From: Paracoccaceae bacterium
Lineage (GTDB): Bacteria; Pseudomonadota; Alphaproteobacteria; Rhodobacterales; Rhodobacteraceae
DNA: 16,087 bases
Reading direction: 5' to 3'
Assembly (NCBI GenBank): GCA_016764835.1
Contig: JAESRD010000219.1
Span: 1 to 16,087 of the forward strand
Shown: positions 7,875-15,702 of the stretch, piece after piece
How positions within the stretch are numbered: position 1 is the first letter of the stretch
Layout of the letters: each line of letters starts with the position of its first letter
The notes under the pieces: model-generated
Seen by the model: only the letters and a program-made list of their open reading frames with translations
Told to the model about the DNA's origin: nothing
Database searches by the model: none
Made by a program: the position numbers and the translations under genes

Positions 7875-8825
7875 ATGCGCGATGTTTTGACAGTAACACT
7901 CAACCCTGCCCTCGATTTTGCAACCGAGGTTGATGGCGTTGTGCCGGGGCTCAAGCTGCGCTGCGACGCGCCTTTGTCTGATCCCGGCGGCGGCGGCATT
8001 AATGTCAGCCGCGCCATTGCGCTGCTGGGCGGTCATTCGCGCACATTCGCGGTGCTCAACGGCGGCACAGGCGCGCGTATGGCGCAGCTGCTGACCGAGA
8101 CCGGCCATCATCTGATCACCTTTTCTGGCGCGCCAGAAACCCGCCAGAGCCTTGCGGTGATAGACCGGCTAACCGGCGTGCAATACCGCTTCATGTTGCC
8201 TGGCCCTGACTGGCCCGAAGGGGTCGATGCGCTGGCCACTCAGCGCATTGTCGCCGAATCGCATCCCGGCTCCATCGTGGTTCTGTCCGGCAGTCTGCCG
8301 CCCGGCTGCCCTGACAGCATATTGCCAGAGCTGTGCAACAAGCTCGCGGCCAAAGATGTCGCCGTTATCGTCGATACATCTGGCGCGGCGCTCACCCATA
8401 TGACCTCGCCACATGGCTGCACAAGACCCATGGTTTTGCGCATGAACCAAACCGAAGCCGACGAGCTTGCCGGCCATAAGCTGCATAAGCTGATCGACAC
8501 GGCCGATTTCGCCTCATCATTGGTTGAAAAAGGCGTGGCCGACATTGCCATTGTCGCACGCGGGCCAGAGGGCTCAATCTTGGCCAGCAAAGACCAACGC
8601 CTGCATTCGGCCGCCGCCGAAGTGCCAGTGCGCAGCCGCGTCGGCGCTGGCGACAGCTTTGTTGGCGGCTTCACACTGGCCTATGCGCAGGGCAAAAGTC
8701 TGGGCGAAGCGCTGACCTGCGGCGTCGCCGCTGGCAGCGCCGCAGTGATGACCGATGGCACGGCTTTGTGCAGGCCCGAAGACTATGAGAAGCTGATCCC
8801 GATTTGCCCGGCCAAACCGATCTGA
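7875..8825 (+). CDS. pfkB: PfkB-type 6-phosphofructokinase / 1-phosphofructokinase family sugar kinase
   Basis: A 316-residue ribokinase-fold kinase. Much of it parallels E. coli PfkB: GLKLRCDAPLSDPGGGGINV (25-44), YRFMLPG (104-110), SGSLPPG (138-144), VDTSG (166-170), VGAGDS with catalytic Asp260, and GVAAGSAA near the end. It should transfer phosphate from ATP to fructose 6-phosphate or a related sugar phosphate. The usual KPNQ(K/T)E motif reads RMNQTE (189-194), a small departure. The start at 7875 is preferred over an in-frame GTG at 7851 because GGAGAA (7865-7870) sits just before it. No sugar-transport genes are adjacent, so the physiological substrate is open. Confidence 0.88.
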   Translation: MRDVLTVTLNPALDFATEVDGVVPGLKLRCDAPLSDPGGGGINVSRAIALLGGHSRTFAVLNGGTGARMAQLLTETGHHLITFSGAPETRQSLAVIDRLTGVQYRFMLPGPDWPEGVDALATQRIVAESHPGSIVVLSGSLPPGCPDSILPELCNKLAAKDVAVIVDTSGAALTHMTSPHGCTRPMVLRMNQTEADELAGHKLHKLIDTADFASSLVEKGVADIAIVARGPEGSILASKDQRLHSAAAEVPVRSRVGAGDSFVGGFTLAYAQGKSLGEALTCGVAAGSAAVMTDGTALCRPEDYEKLIPICPAKPI

Positions 8826-8832
8826 GCAGATA

Positions 8833-9261
8833 TCAGCTTGGCATTACCGGCCAATGCTTTTGCAAATCTTGCAGGCCCGCGCGGATCAAATCTTCAAGGG
8901 CAGCTTCGTTGATGTTCTTCATTGCCCCAAGGTAAATGCATGATTTTCCACGCTTATGCTTGCCCAAACGCGCCAGCGGCTCGGCATGCTGGCTATAGCC
9001 GGGCATGATGTAGAGCACCATATTTGCCTTGCGCGGGGCAAAGCCGGTGGCCAGACATTCGCCCTCGTGGCCGCTGTCATATTTGTAATGGTAGGCACCG
9101 TAGCCGATCATTGTCGGCCCCCACATCTTTGGCTGCCAGCCGGTTACCCGGCGAAACACTTGGTCAAGCCAAAGCCCGTCGCGGCGGCGACCCTCGGGCA
9201 TAACGTGGTGCAAATAATCCAGCACCGGCACTGCGGTCGGTTGGGTTTTATTCTCGGCCAT
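8833..9261 (-). CDS. DUF1801 (YdhG-like) protein
   Basis: A 142-residue cytoplasmic protein of the DUF1801 family, whose function is not established. Family features seen are the KMWGPTMIGYGAYHYKYDSG segment, the strand FAPRKANMVLYIMPG and a final LGKHKRGKSCIYL block. The start at 9261 is chosen because GGAGG lies 5 nt upstream; the frame is open to 9321 but that would overlap the nadE end. It follows nadE by 31 nt on the same strand and is probably co-transcribed. It converges on pfkB with a 7-nt gap. Confidence 0.8.
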   Translation of the reverse strand: MAENKTQPTAVPVLDYLHHVMPEGRRRDGLWLDQVFRRVTGWQPKMWGPTMIGYGAYHYKYDSGHEGECLATGFAPRKANMVLYIMPGYSQHAEPLARLGKHKRGKSCIYLGAMKNINEAALEDLIRAGLQDLQKHWPVMPS

Positions 9262-9292
9262 ATGCGCCTCCATCTGGCGGCAGCATAGCATT

Positions 9293-10204
9293 TTAGCCGT
9301 TATCGCGCCACCTATTGGCAATCGGGTAGCGCCGGTCGAGCCAAAAAGCCCGCTTGGTCAGCCGCGGACCGGGGGCTGACTGAAAGCGTTTATATTCACT
9401 AATATAGACCAGATGTTCGATCCGCTTGACAGTGGCATGGTCAAATCCAGCCGCAACACAATCGGCCACACTGGCCTCTTCATCGACAAGCATATTAAGG
9501 ATCGCGTCGAGTATTTCATAGGGCGGCAAGCTGTCATCATCGCGCTGATCTGGGCGCAGCTCAGCCGAGGGCGGTTTGTCAATAATCGCCGGCGGGATCA
9601 CCTCACCCGCCGGGCCCATCATCCACGACCGGTGGTTGGCATTGCGCCAGCGACAGGTCTCAAACACCCGCATTTTATACAAGTCTTTGACCGGGTTATA
9701 GCCGCCCGCCATGTCGCCGTAGATCGTCGCATAGCCAACCGCCACCTCTGATTTATTGCCCGTGGTCAGCAGCATTTCACCAAACTTGTTGGACTGGGCC
9801 ATCAGCAACAGCCCGCGCAGCCGCGACTGAATGTTCTCTTCGGTGGTATCAGCCTCATAGCCCTCAAACAAAGGCGCGAGCGCAGCCGTCACCGCATCAC
9901 GCGGGCCAGCAATGGAAATCTGGTCAAGTTTTGTGCCCAGCCGCGCGGCCATATCGGCCGCATCATCAAGCGATGATTGCGCCGTATATTCAGACGGCAT
10001 CATCACGCCGCGCACGTTATCTGGCCCCAAAGCATCGGCAGCTATCGCCGCCACCAGCGCCGAATCGATACCGCCGGACAGGCCGAGCAGCACCTTTTTA
10101 AACCCGGTTTTGCGCATATAGTCGCGCAGCCCCAGCACCATGGCGTGGTAATCTTGCTCATAGGCATCGGGCAAATGCGCAAGATCGCCGGGCAATGCGT
10201 GCCA
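9293..10204 (-). CDS. nadE: Glutamine-dependent NAD+ synthetase, C-terminal synthetase domain (frameshifted gene)
   Basis: The ATP-dependent synthetase half of NadE, in a different frame from its N-terminal half. It begins WHALPGDLAHLPDAYEQDY and carries the PP-loop LGLSGGIDSAL, where AMP is transferred to nicotinic acid adenine dinucleotide. Further family blocks are the conserved TTGNKSEVAVGYATIYGDMA segment and the tail KRAFWLDRRYPIANRWRD. Together with the next feature it makes a protein of about 552 residues, the normal bacterial size. A TTG near 10195 is only an apparent start. All synthetase motifs are intact, arguing against long-standing decay. Confidence 0.9.
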   Translation of the reverse strand, partial: WHALPGDLAHLPDAYEQDYHAMVLGLRDYMRKTGFKKVLLGLSGGIDSALVAAIAADALGPDNVRGVMMPSEYTAQSSLDDAADMAARLGTKLDQISIAGPRDAVTAALAPLFEGYEADTTEENIQSRLRGLLLMAQSNKFGEMLLTTGNKSEVAVGYATIYGDMAGGYNPVKDLYKMRVFETCRWRNANHRSWMMGPAGEVIPPAIIDKPPSAELRPDQRDDDSLPPYEILDAILNMLVDEEASVADCVAAGFDHATVKRIEHLVYISEYKRFQSAPGPRLTKRAFWLDRRYPIANRWRDNG

Positions 10205-10950
10205 GCCTGCGTCAGTTTGCTCAAATCGACATGCACGATCGCCTCTTCAAACACGGGCAGTTGCACCGCCAGCGCCCCGCCCGGGTTAAGCACGAAGGAG
10301 CCGCCATCAAAGATCTGGTCATCCTGTCCGCCGGTCATATTGAGGTAAACCAGCGGCAGGCCGGTCTCGACCACACGGGCGACCATCTCGTTCATCCGGT
10401 AGGGGCGCTTATCGCGAAAATACGGCGAGCCATTGGGCACGGCGAGTATCTCTGCGCCGCTTTCAGCCATGGCTTCGCAGACTTCTTGGTGCCAAGCATC
10501 TTCGCAGATCGGCGTGCCAATGCGCACAGGACCCGCATCAAACGGGCCAGACAAAGCGCCAGCTTTAAACAACCGCACCTCGTCAAACACGTTAAAGTTA
10601 GGCAATTCATGCTTAAGAACCCGTGAGCTGACCTTGCCACCGCGCAAAATGAAATAAGCGTTGTATAGTTTGCCGTCTTCAAACAGCGGCCCGCCAATGC
10701 CCAAAGCCGGGCCATCAGCGCAAGTCACGGCCAAATCCGAAATGCGCATCGCGGCTTCTTGCCAAAACGCAGGCTTCATCACCAGATCTTGCGCCTGATA
10801 GCCGGTCAAAAACATCTCGGGCAGCATGACAAAGCCCGCGCCTGCCGCTTTGCCCTGCGCCCATGCATCTTGTGCAAGGGCCGCATTGCCAACCATATCT
10901 CCTAATACGGGGTTCAGCTGGGCCATCGTCAGGCGAAATGTCTCTGTCAT
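10205..10950 (-). CDS. nadE: Glutamine-dependent NAD+ synthetase, N-terminal glutaminase domain (frameshifted gene)
   Basis: The nitrilase-type amidase half of NadE, which hydrolyses glutamine and channels ammonia to the synthetase domain for the last step of NAD+ synthesis. The catalytic triad is visible: Glu45 (LPEMFLTGYQ), Lys113 (LKHELPNFNVFDE) and Cys149 (GTPICEDAWH). The frame breaks near 10202-10210: it reads LTQAG then nonsense, while the next frame gives WHALPGDLAHL. One lost base restores the fusion. The broken frame stays open to 10042. The ATG at 10950 has only a weak AGAG-type ribosome binding site. It is divergent from the MORN gene, with a dyad between them. Confidence 0.9.
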
Positions 10951-10990
10951 GTCTTACTCTTTCTTTTGCGCAGGGCATTAGCGCGCTGGC

Positions 10991-11007
10991 ATGATCTATC
11001 AGATCAT
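10991..11007. promoter_or_regulatory. Perfect 7-bp dyad between nadE and the MORN gene, possible operator
   Basis: ATGATCT-ATC-AGATCAT is an exact inverted repeat with 7-bp arms and a 3-bp spacer. It lies 41 nt upstream of nadE and about 100 nt upstream of the MORN gene. Its size and symmetry suit a dimeric regulator. It is too short and AT-rich for a terminator. The binding protein is unknown. Confidence 0.35.
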
Positions 11008-11109
11008 ACGCTAAGGGAAAGTACCCAGCATTCCAGCTGCCAGTTGTCAGTTGGCTTGGCCTTGGCTAGTGTTTGCAAAACAGAAACAGAAGTGTGGGGG
11101 AGCGGCCAG

Positions 11110-12591
11110 ATGCAAAATGCAGCGCCAAACAAGGCAGGCACGAAATTGGTGCGCAAAGGGTCGCTGGCTTTGGCCATTGTTATTGGGTTGTCTCAACCGG
11201 CTTTTGCGCAAAGCGTCACCACCAAACAATATGAAGATGGCGGCATTTATGAAGGCACATTCTTAAACGGCCGCCAACATGGCATTGGCACTTACCGGCT
11301 GCCAAATGGCTATCAGTATTCGGGCGAATGGTTTGAGGGCGAAATCCGCGGCCAAGGCACCGCCACCTACCCCAATGGTTCGGCCTATGAAGGCCAGTTT
11401 GTCCGCGGCAAGCCTGAAGGCTTTGGTCGGATCACATTTGCCGATGGCGGCACTTATGAAGGCGATTGGCTAGAGGGCCGGATCACTGGTGCTGGCATTG
11501 CCACCTATGCCAATGGCATGCGCTATGAAGGCGCGTTTCGCAACGCCATGCATCACGGTATCGGCACCATGACCAGCGAAGGCGGCTATTCCTATTCGGG
11601 CGACTGGGTCAACGGCGTCAAAGAAGGGTCTGGCAGCATCACCTATCCTGATGGCTCAACCTATGTTGGCGCCATGATCGGCGGCGAGCGCGAAGGCGCC
11701 GGCACGCTGACCATGCCTGACGGGCTGACCTATACTGGCGCCTGGCTGAGCGGCCAGATCGAGGGCCAAGGCCGGCTGGTGCAGCCAAACGGCGATATTT
11801 ATGAGGGCGATCTGATAGCGGGCCGCCGCCAAGGTGCGGGCACCGTCACTTATGCCAACGGTGACGTGTGTCAGGGCGGCTTCACCGATGACCGCCGCCA
11901 CGGCCAAGGTACATTTACCGGCACAGATGGCTACCGCTATATAGGCGCTTGGGTATCGGGCCAGATTGAGGGCATGGGCGAAGTCACCTATCCTGACGGC
12001 TCGGTCTATACTGGCGCCTTCACCGGCGATCTGGCCAATGGCCAAGGCAAAATCACCTATGCTGACGGCTCGACCTATGAGGGCGCGTGGGTCAACGGCG
12101 TGATCCAAGGCGTCGGCATTGCAACCTATGCGAACGGCACCGTCTACGAGGGCGATTTCGTCAATGCCCGCAACCACGGCGCGGGCAAAATGACCTATGC
12201 TGACGGCTATAGCTATGAAGGCGCATGGGCGGACGGCCAGCGCAGCGGCGCAGGCACGGCGACCTATGCTGACGGCACGGTTTATGAGGGTAACTTCGTA
12301 AACGGCCAGCGCCACGGCATGGGAAAAATCACCATGCCTGACGGTTTCGTCTATGAGGGCGCATGGGCAGAGGGCGAGATCAGCGGCCTCGGCACAGCGC
12401 GCTATTCTAACGGCGATGTCTATGAAGGCGCGTTTCAAAATGGCCGCCGCCAAGGCGAAGGCACAATGCGTTACGCGACCGGCCAAACCACCAGTGGCGA
12501 TTGGCAAGACGGCGCTTTGAATGAGGCCCCGCCTGCTGCGCCAGAGGCAGAACCCGCGGCCGAAGCCGAACCAGTAGCCACCGGCAACTAA
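11110..12591 (+). CDS. Exported MORN-repeat protein, eighteen exact 23-residue repeats
   Basis: A 493-residue protein. Residues 1-33 look like a signal peptide (basic NKAGTKLVRKG, hydrophobic SLALAIVIGLSQP, cleavage at AFA). Residues 45-458 are eighteen uninterrupted 23-residue MORN units of the YEGxFxxGxxxGxG type, followed by a degenerate nineteenth and an Ala/Pro/Glu-rich tail. Units alternate between an aromatic-W type (GAW..GQIEG) and an aromatic-F type with basic residues (F.NGRRHG). MORN repeats form extended beta-hairpin ladders that bind lipids or partner proteins; the bacterial role is not known. The start at 11110 follows GGGGGAG and opens the signal peptide; the frame runs back to 10966 without sense. 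A terminator follows. Periplasmic or cell-surface location is inferred. Confidence 0.9.
   Translation: MQNAAPNKAGTKLVRKGSLALAIVIGLSQPAFAQSVTTKQYEDGGIYEGTFLNGRQHGIGTYRLPNGYQYSGEWFEGEIRGQGTATYPNGSAYEGQFVRGKPEGFGRITFADGGTYEGDWLEGRITGAGIATYANGMRYEGAFRNAMHHGIGTMTSEGGYSYSGDWVNGVKEGSGSITYPDGSTYVGAMIGGEREGAGTLTMPDGLTYTGAWLSGQIEGQGRLVQPNGDIYEGDLIAGRRQGAGTVTYANGDVCQGGFTDDRRHGQGTFTGTDGYRYIGAWVSGQIEGMGEVTYPDGSVYTGAFTGDLANGQGKITYADGSTYEGAWVNGVIQGVGIATYANGTVYEGDFVNARNHGAGKMTYADGYSYEGAWADGQRSGAGTATYADGTVYEGNFVNGQRHGMGKITMPDGFVYEGAWAEGEISGLGTARYSNGDVYEGAFQNGRRQGEGTMRYATGQTTSGDWQDGALNEAPPAAPEAEPAAEAEPVATGN
11242..12483 (+). repeat. 18 x 69-bp tandem coding repeat (MORN array)
   Basis: The repeat region of the MORN gene is exactly 18 units of 69 bp. 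Units share short DNA blocks such as ACCTATGCTGACGGC and TATGAGGGCG, so the array could expand or contract by recombination or slippage, and could be collapsed in short-read assemblies. Units differ enough at the DNA level that recent amplification is not evident. Confidence 0.85.
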
Positions 12592-12594
12592 TTG

Positions 12595-12629
12595 TTTTGC
12601 TTAGTAAGTTCACACCTTACTAAGCAAAA
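12595..12629 (+). terminator. Terminator after the MORN gene
   Basis: Perfect 14-bp stem (TTTTGCTTAGTAAG, 12595-12608; CTTACTAAGCAAAA, 12616-12629) with a 7-nt loop, starting 4 nt after the stop codon. The stem is AT-rich, with A on one side and T on the other, followed by TTAAATTTT. It separates the MORN gene from the leuA promoter. Confidence 0.75.
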
Positions 12630-12665
12630 TTAAATTTTGGGTCTTTTCCTTTACCCATTCTGGGC

Positions 12666-12671
12666 TATAGT
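12666..12671 (+). promoter_or_regulatory. -10 box for the leuA leader, implying a leaderless transcript
   Basis: TATAGT at 12666-12671 is a good -10 hexamer. Usual spacing places transcription start at about 12678, which is the A of the leader-peptide ATG. No convincing -35 is seen (CTTTTC at 12643-12648 would have 17-bp spacing). No ribosome binding site precedes the leader ATG, which fits a leaderless start. Confidence 0.5.
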
Positions 12672-12677
12672 GCGTTT

Positions 12678-12758
12678 ATGAAAATGCGCGCATATATCAT
12701 CCCTTCGGCCATCTCTGGCCTACCCCTGCGCGACCTACTGCTTCTTAGCTGCCTCTGA
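12678..12758 (+). CDS. leuL: LeuL-type leader peptide, 26 codons, seven leucines
   Basis: A short ORF between the MORN terminator and leuA. It encodes 26 residues, seven of them Leu: codons 15, 17, four in a row at 20-23 (CTA CTG CTT CTT, 12735-12746) and 26, plus three Ile (7, 8, 12). A leucine run directly before leuA is the hallmark of ribosome-mediated attenuation by charged tRNA-Leu. CTA and CTT appear uncommon in this GC-rich coding background, which would sharpen the response. The TGA at 12756 lies inside the left arm of a 10-bp hairpin. The ORF begins about 7 nt after a -10 box, so it is probably translated from a leaderless mRNA, as described for the Sinorhizobium trpL leader. Confidence 0.75.
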   Translation: MKMRAYIIPSAISGLPLRDLLLLSCL

Positions 12759-12787
12759 GCGTGCCATCGGGCGCGACCGCTCAGAGG
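12752..12787 (+). promoter_or_regulatory. Hairpin overlapping the leader-peptide stop codon
   Basis: CCTCTGAGCG (12752-12761) pairs perfectly with CGCTCAGAGG (12778-12787) around a 16-nt loop that can itself form GCC-ATCG-GGC. The leader TGA is in the left arm, so a terminating ribosome would melt it, while one stalled on the Leu run would leave most of it free. No T-run follows, so it is not a standard intrinsic terminator. Confidence 0.65.
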
Positions 12788-12816
12788 GAACCAGCGCCAA
12801 ACACACTCCAAAACAT

Positions 12817-12837
12817 AGCTAAGACCTAAGAGTAGGA
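12817..12837 (+). promoter_or_regulatory. Downstream arm and ribosome binding site of leuA
   Basis: AGCTAAGA (12817-12824) is complementary to TCTTAGCT (12743-12750), which overlaps the last two Leu codons of the leader. The next bases can form a small hairpin, CCTA (12825-12828) with TAGG (12833-12836), that contains the leuA ribosome binding site TAGGA. This makes control of leuA translation by leader ribosome position possible; it is inference from pairing only. Confidence 0.4.
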
Positions 12838-12845
12838 TACTCGAC

Positions 12846-13780
12846 ATGACATCTGCATCCAAAACACCCGAGCGCGTCGTCATCTTTGATACGACATTGC
12901 GCGACGGCGAACAGTCGCCCGGCGCGACCATGACCCATGATGAGAAGCTGGAAATTGCCAGCATGCTCGATGATATGGGCGTCGATATTATTGAAGCAGG
13001 GTTCCCCATCGCCTCTGAGGGCGACTTTCGCGCTGTCCGCGACATCTCACGGCTGAGTAAATCGGCAACAATCTGCGGGCTGGCACGGGCCAGTTACAAA
13101 GATATCGACCGCTGCTGGGAGGCCGTCAAACATGCCGCCTCGCCGCGCATTCATACGTTCATAGGCACATCGCCCTCGCACCGCGCCATTCCAAACCTGA
13201 CCATGGATGAGATGGCCGTGCGCATCCACGACACTGTCACCTATGCCCGCAACTTATGCGACAATGTGCAATGGTCCCCGATGGATGCCACCCGCACCGA
13301 ATGGGATTATCTGACCCGCGTGGTCGAGATCGCCATTGCCGCAGGCGCCACAACAATCAACATCCCCGACACGGTTGGCTTCACCGCCCCAGTTGAAAGC
13401 GCCGCCCTGATCCGGCGTCTGATCGCCGAAGTGCCCGGTGCAGCAGACGTGGTCTTTGCCACGCATTGCCACAACGATCTGGGCATGGCCACCGCCAACT
13501 CACTGGCCGCAGTCGAAGGTGGCGCGCGCCAAATTGAGTGTACGATCAATGGCTTAGGCGAACGCGCGGGCAACACAGCGCTCGAAGAAGTGGTCATGGC
13601 GCTGAAAGTGCGCGGCGATATCATGCCCTTCACCACAGGCATCGACACCACCAAGATCATGAACATCTCGCGCCGTGTCGCCACTGTCTCTGGTTTCCCG
13701 GTGCAGTTCAACAAAGCCATTGTTGGCAAGAACGCCTTTGCCCATGAAAGCGGTATCCACCAAGACGGTATGCTAAAAAC
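12846..13780 (+). CDS. leuA: 2-isopropylmalate synthase, N-terminal catalytic part (frameshifted gene)
   Basis: First 311 codons of LeuA, which condenses acetyl-CoA with 2-oxoisovalerate in the first committed step of leucine synthesis. The catalytic TIM barrel is complete: DTTLRDGEQSPG with metal ligand Asp15, THCHNDLG with His207 and His209, NGLGERAGN with Asn243, and HESGIHQDGMLK at the end. The frame breaks in an A-run at 13775-13779: five A's are present, six would read on as MLK-NAETFEIMRPED. The broken frame stays open to 14048 with nonsense. The ATG at 12846 follows AGGA by 8 nt. Expression is probably attenuated through the upstream leader peptide. Confidence 0.93.
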
Positions 13781-14419
13781 GCCGAAACATTTGAGATCAT
13801 GCGCCCCGAAGATGTGGGCCTGTCGGAGACCAACTTGGTCATGGGCAAACATTCGGGCCGGGCCGCTTTACGCGCCAAGCTGGGTGATCTGGGCTATGAT
13901 TTGGCCGCCAACCAGCTCAATGACGTGTTCGTTCGGTTCAAAGAGCTGGCTGACCGCAAGAAAGAAATCTACGACGACGATCTGGTTGCTTTGGTGCGAC
14001 AAAATGATGCGGTCGAAGACCGGGTCAAGCTGGTCTCATTGCACGTAACCTGCGGCACGGCTGGCCCTGCAAATGCGCAAGTTGAGCTGGAGATTGACGG
14101 CGAGACCACGGCAACCAGCGCCACAGGCGACGGCCCGGTTGATGCAACATTTAACGCGGTCAAAGCCCTGTTTCCACATGGCGCGCGCTTGCAGCTGTAT
14201 CAAGTAAATGCAGTCACCGAAGGCACCGACGCGCAGGCCACAGTATCTGTTCGGCTCGAAGAAGATGGCCGGATATCTACCGGGCAATCGGCCGATACTG
14301 ACACGGTCACCGCCTCGGCTCGCGCCTATATAAACGCCATAAACCGGCTGTTAGTGCGGCGCGAAAATTCTGCACCCGGCATTGATATGAAAGGCGTTAA
14401 CTACAAAGACGCTGGCTAA
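13781..14419 (+). CDS. leuA: 2-isopropylmalate synthase, C-terminal part with leucine-binding domain
   Basis: The rest of LeuA in the next frame, starting AETFEIMRPEDVGLSETNLV. It covers the linker subdomains (MGKHSGRAALRAKL, DLVALV) and the C-terminal LeuA regulatory domain from about VKLVSLHVTCGTAG to the ASARAYINAINRLL helix, the site of leucine feedback inhibition in the family. With the first part it totals about 524 residues, a normal LeuA size. An internal start near 13799 is an artefact. A clear terminator follows 8 nt after the stop, so leuA is not co-transcribed with mreB. Confidence 0.92.
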   Translation, partial: AETFEIMRPEDVGLSETNLVMGKHSGRAALRAKLGDLGYDLAANQLNDVFVRFKELADRKKEIYDDDLVALVRQNDAVEDRVKLVSLHVTCGTAGPANAQVELEIDGETTATSATGDGPVDATFNAVKALFPHGARLQLYQVNAVTEGTDAQATVSVRLEEDGRISTGQSADTDTVTASARAYINAINRLLVRRENSAPGIDMKGVNYKDAG

Positions 14420-14426
14420 GCTGATC

Positions 14427-14455
14427 GGGGCTGGCCCAACAGCCGGCCCTCTTTT
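14427..14455 (+). terminator. Intrinsic terminator of leuA
   Basis: GGGCTGGC (14428-14435) pairs with GCCGGCCC (14442-14449), with one U-G wobble and a 6-nt loop, followed by TCTTTT (14450-14455). A textbook Rho-independent terminator. Confidence 0.88.
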
Positions 14456-14466
14456 AACCTATTTGA

Positions 14467-15669
<1,203 letters not shown>

Positions 15670-15702
15670 TCTACCCACCCTTCATCGCTAAAAGGGGCCA
15701 AC

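Noticed and set aside
10966..11109. Upstream start for the MORN protein
   Set aside because: The extension includes the nadE-facing regulatory region and would bury the signal peptide; GGGGGAG precedes the ATG at 11110.
11656..12507. Long minus-strand open frame (283 codons) within the MORN gene
   Set aside because: It is the antisense shadow of a 69-bp repeat: a frame without stops in one unit stays open in all. The Ala/Ile/Arg-rich product and lack of initiation signals show no real gene.
12665..13045. Minus-strand open frame over the leuA leader
   Set aside because: Ser/Arg-rich shadow of leuA; the plus-strand leader ORF explains the region better.
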